Part shown: positions 29,496 to 37,946 of the stretch, one piece after another
How the letters are laid out: every line of letters starts with the position of its first letter
Numbering within the stretch: position 1 is the first letter of the stretch
IMG/VR virus record: IMGVR_UViG_3300042509_000353
Location: 1-46,670 of that record
DNA from: a virus
Length of the DNA: 46,670 nucleotides
Reading direction: 5' to 3' (one strand)
Translations under genes and position numbers: made by a program
Notes under the pieces: generated by a model
Seen by the model: only the letters and a program-made list of their open reading frames with translations
The model's database searches: none
What the model was told of the DNA's origin: nothing

Positions 29496-31898
29496 ATGCC
29501 GTTACAAAAAGTACTGTTTAAGCCGGGCGTCAACCGGGAGAATACTCGATACACCACTGAGGGTGGATGGTATGAGTGCGACAAAGTACGCTTTCGTCAA
29601 GGTACGCCAGAGAAGATTGGCGGCTGGGTACAAATTTCCACAAATTATTTTCTAGGGGTATGTCGTTCTTTGTGGAATTGGGTCACACTTTCTTTTTTAA
29701 ATTTAATTGGCGTTGGCACTAATTTAAAATTTTACATTGAAAATGGCGGAGCTTATTACGACATTACACCCATACGCGCTTCTTCTGTCATTGGTAACAA
29801 TCCGTTTGTAGCCACTACAAGCTCACAAACTATTACAGTCACTGATGCAGATCATGGAGCCGCCACGGGCGATTTTGTAACGTTTTATGGGGCAGTTGGC
29901 TTGGGAGGTAATATTACGGCGGCAGTATTAAACGCTGAATACCAAGTAACAGTTATTAATACCAGCTCTTACACAATTAATGTTGCAGTAGCAGCTAACG
30001 CAACTGATACGGCGGGTTCCCCCGGCGGAGGCGCGTCTGTCATAGCTTCTTATCAAATCCCAATTGGGCCTTCATTTGAAGTGCCGTTGGTTGGTTGGGG
30101 CGCTGGCGGGTGGGGGCTAGGACTTTGGGGGACGGGTTTGCCTGACGCTTCTAGCTTGCGTTTATGGACGCAAAGCAATTTTGGTGAAGATTTAATTTTT
30201 GCACCTTTGGCTGGCGGTATTTATTATTGGCGGGCTAGCCCCCAGTTAACAGGACAAATTTTTACTATCACTATTGCGGCACCTGCGGTGTTAACGTTTC
30301 AAACCCCGCACGGGTTGTCAATTAGCGATGCAATCCAGCTGGATACTACGGGTGCTTTACCAACGCCTTTATACCCCAACATCACATATTACGTAGCATC
30401 AGTACCGACTACGACTACAATTACTTTGCGCACATCTGCGGTGGCGTCCAGCGCTACCACTACTCTTAGTGGTGTAGCAATTACGGGTATTGCTGGGCAG
30501 TTCTCTTGCACAGCTATGTCCCCTGCCCTGTCTATTGGGCAGTCAATTACAATTAGCGGCACGCTTGGCGGTACGGGCACAATCACAGGTTACGTCAACC
30601 CCACAACGTACTACATCATTGCAACCAATAGCTCTACAACATTTACGTTGTCCACTACATCGGGCGGCTCTGGTGTCGTAACAACTGCTGGTACACCGAC
30701 AGGCTTAACTTACACTCTTTCTACCGTCATTAACACATCAGGCACACAGTCTGGTGTTCAAACGCTATCACTGCGCGGGATACCTTTAACGGCATTAGCT
30801 GGCGCATCTGATGTTCCAACTATACAAAACGGAATTCTTGTTTCGGATGCAAGCCGTTTTGTGTTTGCGTTTGGCAGTAACGATTATGGTAGTACGGTAC
30901 AAGACCCCATGCTGATTCGCTGGTCGGATCAGGAAAACCCCACCATGTGGACACCGGCAATCACAAATCAAGCAGGCAGTATTCGCCTGTCACACGGCTC
31001 AAAGATAGTTTCATTTATTCAAACTCGTCAAGAGATCGTGGTGTTTACAGACGCTTCTGTGTATTCGCTTCAGTTCTTGGGCGCTCCGTTTGTGTGGAGT
31101 TCACAGCTCTTGGGTGACAATATTTCTATTCTTGGCCCTAATGCAGCAATCGTAGCTTCAGGCATTGTGTACTGGATGGGGGTTGATAAATTCTACGTAT
31201 ATGACGGTCGTATACAAACATTGAATTGCGATTTGCGTAAATACGTTTATCAAGATATAAATTTAAATCAAAGTTATCAGGTGTTTGCGGGAACCAACGA
31301 AGGCTTTAACGAAGTGTGGTGGTTCTACTGTTCTGCCGACAGCACTACGATTGACAAGTACGTGGTGTACAACTACATTGAAAACGTTTGGTATTACGGC
31401 ACTATGGTGCGAACAGCTTGGCTTGACTCTGGCTTGCGTAATTATCCAATTGGGGCTACATATACAATTGCAACTACTTCAGGCAATCTTGTTGACCATG
31501 AGAGTGGTGTAGACGATAACGCTACGGGCACGCCCACTGCAATTGACGCATACATTTCATCGTCTGAGTTTGACATTGGAGACGGCCACAACTTTGGCTT
31601 TGTGTGGCGCATGCTTCCCGACTTGAGTTTCTCTGGCTCAGACCCTGATGTAACGGCGCAGCTAACGCTAACTGTCTATCCGATGCAGAACTCGGGTTCT
31701 GGGACAAGCACGCCTGTGGCGGCTAACGTAGATCAACTTACGGGTGTTCAGTATACAATCACTGAAGGCTTTACAGGACAAGTCAATACACGCCTACGTG
31801 GTCGCCAGTTAATTCTTAAAGCGGCATCCAACACCCTCGGCACGCAGTGGCAGCTTGGCGCAACGCGTATTGATATTAGACCGGATGGCAGACGATGA
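29496..31898 (+). CDS. Large tail nozzle/hub-like protein
   Basis: The start is ATG 29496, with AAGG upstream. The 800-residue product opens PLQKVLFKPGVNRENTRYTT and WYECDKVRFRQGTPEKIGGW, a conserved opening in aquatic short-tailed phages. Later segments (NGILVSDASRFVFAFGSND, WTPAITNQAGSIRLSHGSKI, VVFTDASVYSLQFLGAPFVW) resemble the beta-propeller of P22 gp10-type nozzle proteins. A Thr/Ala-rich insert lies between residues ~250 and ~420. It probably forms the tail tip and seals DNA in the head. Function rests on pattern and context. Confidence 0.65.
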   Translation: MPLQKVLFKPGVNRENTRYTTEGGWYECDKVRFRQGTPEKIGGWVQISTNYFLGVCRSLWNWVTLSFLNLIGVGTNLKFYIENGGAYYDITPIRASSVIGNNPFVATTSSQTITVTDADHGAATGDFVTFYGAVGLGGNITAAVLNAEYQVTVINTSSYTINVAVAANATDTAGSPGGGASVIASYQIPIGPSFEVPLVGWGAGGWGLGLWGTGLPDASSLRLWTQSNFGEDLIFAPLAGGIYYWRASPQLTGQIFTITIAAPAVLTFQTPHGLSISDAIQLDTTGALPTPLYPNITYYVASVPTTTTITLRTSAVASSATTTLSGVAITGIAGQFSCTAMSPALSIGQSITISGTLGGTGTITGYVNPTTYYIIATNSSTTFTLSTTSGGSGVVTTAGTPTGLTYTLSTVINTSGTQSGVQTLSLRGIPLTALAGASDVPTIQNGILVSDASRFVFAFGSNDYGSTVQDPMLIRWSDQENPTMWTPAITNQAGSIRLSHGSKIVSFIQTRQEIVVFTDASVYSLQFLGAPFVWSSQLLGDNISILGPNAAIVASGIVYWMGVDKFYVYDGRIQTLNCDLRKYVYQDINLNQSYQVFAGTNEGFNEVWWFYCSADSTTIDKYVVYNYIENVWYYGTMVRTAWLDSGLRNYPIGATYTIATTSGNLVDHESGVDDNATGTPTAIDAYISSSEFDIGDGHNFGFVWRMLPDLSFSGSDPDVTAQLTLTVYPMQNSGSGTSTPVAANVDQLTGVQYTITEGFTGQVNTRLRGRQLILKAASNTLGTQWQLGATRIDIRPDGRR

Positions 31899-32548
31899 CT
31901 CTTGTTGTTACTACAGAGTACGATCTTAATCGGGTACCTGCGCCTAACTTGCCGTTAGCGCCTAAAGAGTACAGCTCACGCTACATTGAACAGCTTAACA
32001 ACGTCCTACGTTTGTATTTTAACCAGCTTGATAATTTTACAAGAGAGCTAAACACCGCTACAACTACAGCGGGGTTGCGCGTGCCTTACGGCGCATTTTC
32101 AAGCGATCAGGATCAAACAACAACGGCTAATACAGCTACGTTGATGACGCTGAACACCACTGACTTTACCAACGGTGTCACCATTGCAAGCTCTAAGATT
32201 ATTGTAGCGGCAGCTGGCATATACAACCTACAGTTCAGTGCGCAGTTCCAAAACACAGACACTGCTTTTAAAGATGTTTACATTTGGTTGAAACAAACCG
32301 GGGTAGATATACCGGGGTCAACTGGCTTTGTATCTATTCCAAATAGGCACGCAGGTACAGATGGACACACAATTGTTGGCTGGAACTATTTTTTAAGTAT
32401 GGCGGCAAATGACTACATTGAGATTTACTGGTCTGTGCCTGATACTGCTGTAAGTATTCAACACCTTGCCGCTTCGGGCACACCCACCAAACCGTCCACA
32501 CAGTCTGTCGTGGCCACAATGTCATTTGTGTCTGCGCTCCCAACATGA
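31895..32548 (+). CDS. Virion protein with a C1q-like C-terminal domain
   Basis: ATG 31895 overlaps the previous stop. The 217-residue product has an N-terminal helical segment (RYIEQLNNVLRLYFNQLDNF) that could trimerise. The C-terminal domain (residues ~66-217) runs LRVPYGAFSSDQDQTTTANT, GIYNLQFSAQFQNTDTAFKD, IVGWNYFLSMAANDYIEIYW. Those are the strand features of C1q/TNF-like jelly rolls, used by phages for surface binding. It likely sits on the tail as a receptor-binding or stabilising trimer. Confidence 0.72.
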   Translation: MTLVVTTEYDLNRVPAPNLPLAPKEYSSRYIEQLNNVLRLYFNQLDNFTRELNTATTTAGLRVPYGAFSSDQDQTTTANTATLMTLNTTDFTNGVTIASSKIIVAAAGIYNLQFSAQFQNTDTAFKDVYIWLKQTGVDIPGSTGFVSIPNRHAGTDGHTIVGWNYFLSMAANDYIEIYWSVPDTAVSIQHLAASGTPTKPSTQSVVATMSFVSALPT

Positions 32549-32582
32549 TAAACTCAATCAACCCCCATACCGAGAGGCAACT

Positions 32583-35093
32583 ATGAGCCTGCACGTACTA
32601 GCCAACCACATGTCTACCAAGGGTCGCAACGGCGACTCTATGCTTGTTCACATGACCCCCAACGAAGTGCAGGGTCTACAGGCTTTGGCCATGAAACACG
32701 GCGGCTCATTGACAATCAACCCAGATACGGGTTTACCCGAAGCTAACTTCCTGAAAAAGTTATTGCCAATGATTGCTGGTTTTGCGCTTGGCCCTGCCGG
32801 TATGGGTATTGCTTTTGGCGGTTTGTCTAGTGCGGCTTCTGCAGGTTTGCTGGTTGGCGGGGTTACAGGCTTAGCTACCGGCAGTTTGTCTAAGGGCCTC
32901 ATGGCCGGATTGGGTGCGTATGGTGGCGCGGGTCTGGGTGCTGGGTTAGAGTCAGCAGGTTCAGCATCTATTGGTTCAGCCGCAGAAGGTATTCAAGGGC
33001 CTATAGGTTCCCCTGAAAGCGGCTTTGGTGCTACGCAAGCAATTGCCGCCGCCCCTAAAGCCGATGTGTTGTCTGCTGGATTTAATGCTGCAACGGCAAG
33101 CCCGACAGCGGCAATGAACTTTGCCAAACAGAACATGATGCCCCTAGCCGCAGCAGCTTCGCCAATCATGGCAGACATGATGGTGCCGACGACAACTAAA
33201 GCGCCCACAAATACAAACCCCGCGTACATTCGCCAGTATGTGGCAGGTGATCGCCCACAAGCCCCCCGCGCTTTAGCTCCGGTGTTGGCTAGCGAATGGG
33301 GCGCACGTAACTTCTCTGACGCATACGCCACGCCTATGGCTGGCGGCGGTATTGTGGCTTTGGCTGATGGTGGGGACGTTCAGCATTTTGCTATCGGTGA
33401 TTTAGTTAAAGCAGACATTGATAAAGCTTATGCCGCAGGTGATTACGCCCGAGTGAATGAACTTGCGCAAGCAAACAAAATTACCGCCGCAGATGTGGCT
33501 GACACATACAAAGGGTTTGACACTTCTGGTTTGGCTGGCCTAGGAATCAATTTATTTACACCCCCTGCTGCACCTACATATAACCAATACACCAACGAGC
33601 AGATTGGTAAGTACCTGACAGATAACCCCACTGCGGACATTGCTGCGGCAACTAAAACTACTAACGCTGACCCCGTTGCAGTCAATCGCTATATTGCTAG
33701 TCTGACTTCTGGGTACACCGATCCAACAGCAACAAAAGGCGGTTCGGGTACAGCAGGTTTTTATAACCAATTGACAGCACAAGGCATTGACCCTAATGAG
33801 TACTATGCAGCAATGACTGCAGTTGACCCTAACTACGCAACGCAAGGGTTTTCAAAAGCAGATATTGCAGAGCAATACGGCATACACAAAGGCGCTTACG
33901 CTTTGTCTGACCAACTCAAAGGCAACGTTTCTGACGCAAATTGGGCCAACTTTATGGACACCAATAACTATTCTGTTTTGGATGCCGCTAGAGCTTTTGG
34001 CTTGTCCACAGACGAAGTGCAGCGCCGTTACGATGCCGCCAATGCGCAAAGACAGAGTGTTGTCCCCGGCGCAGTACAACTTCCCGGTGCTACTGTTTAT
34101 GACAACGGTGCGTTTGGCAACTATGGTTCCGGTAACAAAACGGGTGTGGATTACCAAGGCAACACGGTGTCTATTGCCACCCCCGGCGATATCCTTACAA
34201 ACCCAGACAACTCCCGTACAGTAACACCCAATGCTCCCGGTCGTCCATACGGCGGGTTTACTGGCATAGAAAATCTCAAGAGCGCTTACACCGCTGGCGG
34301 TGGCAGCTTGGGCTACACCCCCTACATTCCTACAACTCCTGAAGAGCATGACAAGCTATATAACACACAGGGTAGCGACTCGTTGGCGGCCTACAACTAC
34401 CTAATCGGCAAAGGTGCAGGAACTCCCGGCGCAGCTAGATACCCAACTAGATCTGTAGCCACAGAAATTGCCAAGCCTTACGAAGAAGCCGTTCTTGGCT
34501 ATCCCACCGATCTGACCAAGAAAAAGTATATCAATGTTGACGGCAAGATGGTGAAAAACCCAGTGTACGTGGAGCCAAAAACACAGTCCGAGAAGACTGC
34601 ATCTGCAGCTACAGCCGCTAAAGCAGGCAAAGCTCCTAGTATTACAATAACTGATTCGTCAGGCTATAACACTGAAACCATCACTGCAGTGTTACAAGAC
34701 AACGGCACTTACTTGGGCAACAATAACAAACGCTACGACGCTTCAGGAAAAGAACTTGCTGCTATGGGCGGCATGATGGGCTACGCAGTTGGTGGCGGTC
34801 TTGGCTCTTTGGGCTCATATTCTGACGGTGGTCGTTTGCTCAAAGGCCCCGGTGATGGCGTGTCTGACAGCATTCCTGCAACCATTGGACAGAAACAGCA
34901 ACCCGCACGCCTTGCCGATGGTGAGTTTGTAGTGCCTGCACGCATTGTGTCTGAGCTGGGTAATGGCTCCACAGAAGCTGGCGCACGTAAACTGTATGCC
35001 ATGATGGATCGTGTTCAAAAAGCACGGGGTAAGACCACAGGCAAGAACAAAGTAGCGGCCAACAGCCGTGCTGACAAATATCTTCCAGCGTAA
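32583..35093 (+). CDS. Internal (ejection) virion protein 1
   Basis: ATG 32583 is preceded by AGAGG. The 836-residue product has a short N-terminal domain, then a long Ala/Gly-rich hydrophobic region (residues ~60-130, GFALGPAGMGIAFGGLSSAA), a likely membrane-active part. Low-complexity repeats follow, then MAGGGIVALADGG (from residue 252) and several helical modules with ITAADVADTYKGF and SKADIAEQYGIHKG. The C-terminus has DGVSDSIPATIG and ARLADGEFVVPARIVSELGN, a motif common to phage internal proteins. It probably enters the host envelope with the DNA. Confidence 0.7.
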   Translation: MSLHVLANHMSTKGRNGDSMLVHMTPNEVQGLQALAMKHGGSLTINPDTGLPEANFLKKLLPMIAGFALGPAGMGIAFGGLSSAASAGLLVGGVTGLATGSLSKGLMAGLGAYGGAGLGAGLESAGSASIGSAAEGIQGPIGSPESGFGATQAIAAAPKADVLSAGFNAATASPTAAMNFAKQNMMPLAAAASPIMADMMVPTTTKAPTNTNPAYIRQYVAGDRPQAPRALAPVLASEWGARNFSDAYATPMAGGGIVALADGGDVQHFAIGDLVKADIDKAYAAGDYARVNELAQANKITAADVADTYKGFDTSGLAGLGINLFTPPAAPTYNQYTNEQIGKYLTDNPTADIAAATKTTNADPVAVNRYIASLTSGYTDPTATKGGSGTAGFYNQLTAQGIDPNEYYAAMTAVDPNYATQGFSKADIAEQYGIHKGAYALSDQLKGNVSDANWANFMDTNNYSVLDAARAFGLSTDEVQRRYDAANAQRQSVVPGAVQLPGATVYDNGAFGNYGSGNKTGVDYQGNTVSIATPGDILTNPDNSRTVTPNAPGRPYGGFTGIENLKSAYTAGGGSLGYTPYIPTTPEEHDKLYNTQGSDSLAAYNYLIGKGAGTPGAARYPTRSVATEIAKPYEEAVLGYPTDLTKKKYINVDGKMVKNPVYVEPKTQSEKTASAATAAKAGKAPSITITDSSGYNTETITAVLQDNGTYLGNNNKRYDASGKELAAMGGMMGYAVGGGLGSLGSYSDGGRLLKGPGDGVSDSIPATIGQKQQPARLADGEFVVPARIVSELGNGSTEAGARKLYAMMDRVQKARGKTTGKNKVAANSRADKYLPA

Positions 35094-35103
35094 GGAATAG
35101 ATC

Positions 35104-36111
35104 ATGGCTTTACAAGAATCCCAACAGACGATATCGCAAACCTCAATCCCCGACTACGCTAAGCCGTTTGTAGAGGAGATGCTGGGTAAAGCGCAGTACT
35201 TTACTGACACTGAGCAAAACCCCTACATGCAGTATCAGGGGGATCGCGTTGCGCAGTTCACTCCTTTGCAGCAACAGGCATATCAAAACGCAGGGACGAT
35301 GCAGGCAGCTCCTCAGTTAGGCGACGCTACAGCGCTGGCGGGTATGTCCGGTTTGGGTGCGCTGAATACACAGTACACATTTAACCCAGCTAACTTCACT
35401 TCTGCTAATGCCCAAGGGTTAATGAACCCCTACATGCAGAACGTGGTGGACATCCAGAAGCGTGAAGCTCAGCGCCAGTCAGATATTGCGGGCACTCAAC
35501 AACAAGCTCAAGCTACTAAAGCCGGTGCTTTTGGTGGCGGTAGAGACGCAATCATGCGAGCTGAGCGCGAACGCAATCTTGGCATGCAAATGGGTGACAT
35601 CCAGTCCAAAGGTTTGCAAGATGCGTACAACCAAGCTATGCAGCAGTTCAATACCCAGAACCAACTAAACGCACAGCAGCAACAGTTTGGCGCAGGCTTG
35701 GGACTTCAAGGTCTGCAGACAGCCAACACTGCCGCAGGCAACCTAGCGAACATTGGCAACACGCAGTACGGCCAAAACATGGGTATATTGAATTTGCAGA
35801 ACCAGTTTGGTGGTCAGCAGCAACAGCAAGTACAGAACGTATTAAACAACCAATACCAAGACTTCTTAAACTATCAGAACTACCCATACAAGCAGATGGG
35901 CTTCATGTCCGACATCTTGCGCGGCTTGCCATTGACTCAGCAGTCAAGCTCTGTGTATCAGACGCCCCCATCTGCCGTATCTCAAGTTGCAGGTCTAGGC
36001 GGCGCGGCACTGACTGGCGCTAAGTTGTTTGGTGCTGCTGGTGGAGCTACCGGCGACTTGGAACGCCGCCCAGCAGGTTTGGCTGAATTAGCAATCTATA
36101 ACATGGGTTGA
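35104..36111 (+). CDS. Internal virion protein 2, Gln-rich
   Basis: The 335-residue product follows AAGGAATAGATC. It begins QESQQTISQTSIPDYAKPFV and EEMLGKAQYFTDTEQNPYMQ, a conserved opening of phage internal proteins, followed by a helical Gln/Asn-rich body with AFGGGRDAIMRAERERNLGM. The C-terminus has GAALTGAKLFGAAGGATGDL, hydrophobic and Gly-rich. Its place between two other internal-protein genes suggests a DNA-ejection complex component. The length is modest for such proteins. Confidence 0.7.
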   Translation: MALQESQQTISQTSIPDYAKPFVEEMLGKAQYFTDTEQNPYMQYQGDRVAQFTPLQQQAYQNAGTMQAAPQLGDATALAGMSGLGALNTQYTFNPANFTSANAQGLMNPYMQNVVDIQKREAQRQSDIAGTQQQAQATKAGAFGGGRDAIMRAERERNLGMQMGDIQSKGLQDAYNQAMQQFNTQNQLNAQQQQFGAGLGLQGLQTANTAAGNLANIGNTQYGQNMGILNLQNQFGGQQQQQVQNVLNNQYQDFLNYQNYPYKQMGFMSDILRGLPLTQQSSSVYQTPPSAVSQVAGLGGAALTGAKLFGAAGGATGDLERRPAGLAELAIYNMG

Positions 36112-36116
36112 AGAAT

Positions 36117-37880
36117 ATGATTGATGTAAACCAAATCACGACAACTCTGCGGGGTTTACCAGATCAGGCGTTGCAAAAATACGCCATGATGCACAAGGGC
36201 GACCCGTACATTTTGTCTTTAGCAGTGTCCGAGAGCAACCAACGCAAACAACTTCGTGCGGCAGGCCAAGGTCAAGCGGGCGCAATGCCTCAACCCAAAG
36301 TAGCCGATGCCGCTATTGCAGGCATGGCCCAGCAACAGCTTCCAGAGAACCAAGGCATAGCGCAAATCCCCACGCCCAATATGCAGAACATGGCGGATGG
36401 CGGTATTGCGGGCTACGACGAAGACGTTGGTATGGCCGATGGCGGGATGTTTAACTTTGCCCAAGCTGGTGGCCCCGTCATGAGTATGGCAGGTGGCGGT
36501 CACATCCCTCGTTATCAAGGCGTGCCAAAGGCTATGGGCGGGGATGGCAGTTTGGTTAGTAGTAACCCTATGTTTAATATTCCCGGTATGACAGCGGTTC
36601 AACCGCGTGCCGAGTTTACCCAAGCAGGTTCTCCAGAGAATCAAACAATGTTTGAGCGGTTTTCAGGCTACATGGGGGAAAAGAAAAAGCAAGCCACGTT
36701 AAGTGAGATTGCTTATCGCATCCACTCAGGCATTGCTACGGAAGACGAAAAAGCGTTCTATCAAGCTGAGATGACTAAGAAGCCCGGTCAGAAACAAATG
36801 GGCGCTCCCAAAGACGTTGTCAACCCCGACGATGTTTTGATAGCTAACGAAAAAGCCGGTAGGTTTAAGCAAACTGCGGACAAGGCCCCTGCCGATAAGC
36901 CTCCCGTACCCCCCACTGTTAACTTGCCTACAAGCTACAAGACATCAAAAGCGCCAACTATTGACGACGCTACGGCTCTAGGTGAAAAGTTCTCCAACAC
37001 AAAAGAACGTACGCTTGACATCAAGCGCCAAGTCCTGCAAGAACAAGTAGACGCCGACAGAGCCAAAGAAAACAGCATCGAGGCTTTAAAAGCCTTTAAC
37101 GAAAAACAAGGCCCTGCTTTTGCTGGGTACGAGAAGCTGTTGAAAAAAGAAGAACTGCAAGACGCAACCGACAAAGAGAAAGCTGGTTTAACAGCACTCT
37201 TTAAAGGTTTCTTGGCTATAGCCGCTGGCGAATCTCCGAACGCGGCTACAAACATTGCCAAAGGTTCAATGGCAGGTTTAGAAGAATACTCTGGTGCTAT
37301 GAAAGAGTTTAAGAAGTCTGCCAAAGAGCGCAACAAAGAAATGCAGAACATTGAGAATGCTCGTCGTGCCGAAGAGCGCGGTGACTTTAAAGAAGTGCGG
37401 ATGTACGAAGACAAGGCGGAAACGGCTAGACAAGCCTCCGCTCGTTTTGGTATTGCAGCTATTAGCGACATAACAAACACGGGCGCTAAAATTTCAGCCG
37501 ACTTGTACAACAACATAGCGTCAAATACTTCGCGAGAAAACATTGCTAGGATGCAAGAAGCTGCACAAAACGCTCGTTTAACTGCCCAGCTTGCCGCGCC
37601 TGACGCACAGTCTAAATTCTACGGCAACCTTGGCGGCGGAGACGTCAAAAAAGGTCTTGGTTTCTACGCTGAAACAATGGGCCCCGACGCTAAAGGCTTG
37701 CAAGCAATTTTGAAAGATTACTCAGGGATGGTTGGCGAAGCAAGACTCAAGTCAATGGAAACTTCCCAAGATCCTGCAGAAAGAGCTAGAGCCGCCACTA
37801 TTCGACAGTTGCAGAAAGAACAGGCGGCAAGCGGGCTCAAGCCTGTGAGCATTGCTCAAGGTAGCAATTTACTGCCATAA
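36117..37880 (+). CDS. Internal virion protein 3
   Basis: I use ATG 36117; a TTG at 36108 overlaps the previous stop. The 587-residue product opens MIDVNQITTTLRGLPDQALQ and contains three glycine motifs: MADGGIAGY (residue 92), MADGGMFNF (106) and MAGGGHIPR (124). From residue ~290 it is a long charged helical body (KQVLQEQVDADRAKENSIEA, LFKGFLAIAAGESPNAATN) typical of ejection proteins. The end is helical and Gln-rich. It likely works with the neighbouring internal proteins during DNA delivery. Confidence 0.68.
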   Translation: MIDVNQITTTLRGLPDQALQKYAMMHKGDPYILSLAVSESNQRKQLRAAGQGQAGAMPQPKVADAAIAGMAQQQLPENQGIAQIPTPNMQNMADGGIAGYDEDVGMADGGMFNFAQAGGPVMSMAGGGHIPRYQGVPKAMGGDGSLVSSNPMFNIPGMTAVQPRAEFTQAGSPENQTMFERFSGYMGEKKKQATLSEIAYRIHSGIATEDEKAFYQAEMTKKPGQKQMGAPKDVVNPDDVLIANEKAGRFKQTADKAPADKPPVPPTVNLPTSYKTSKAPTIDDATALGEKFSNTKERTLDIKRQVLQEQVDADRAKENSIEALKAFNEKQGPAFAGYEKLLKKEELQDATDKEKAGLTALFKGFLAIAAGESPNAATNIAKGSMAGLEEYSGAMKEFKKSAKERNKEMQNIENARRAEERGDFKEVRMYEDKAETARQASARFGIAAISDITNTGAKISADLYNNIASNTSRENIARMQEAAQNARLTAQLAAPDAQSKFYGNLGGGDVKKGLGFYAETMGPDAKGLQAILKDYSGMVGEARLKSMETSQDPAERARAATIRQLQKEQAASGLKPVSIAQGSNLLP

Positions 37881-37887
37881 TACATAC

Positions 37888-37916
37888 ACCCCAGTAGGTT
37901 CGGCCTTATCGGGGGT
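37888..37916 (+). other. Possible hairpin before the giant gene
   Basis: ACCCC (37888-37892) can pair with GGGGT (37912-37916), with partial pairing inside (TAGG with CCTTA). No U-run follows, so it is not a convincing terminator. It lies in the 66-base gap before the 2827-residue gene and may only be a leader structure. Confidence 0.25.
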
Positions 37917-37946
37917 TAATCTCAAGCCGCACAATTAGGACATAAC

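Noticed and set aside
37888-37916. Terminator before the giant gene
   Set aside because: The stem is imperfect and no U-run follows; kept only as a possible hairpin.
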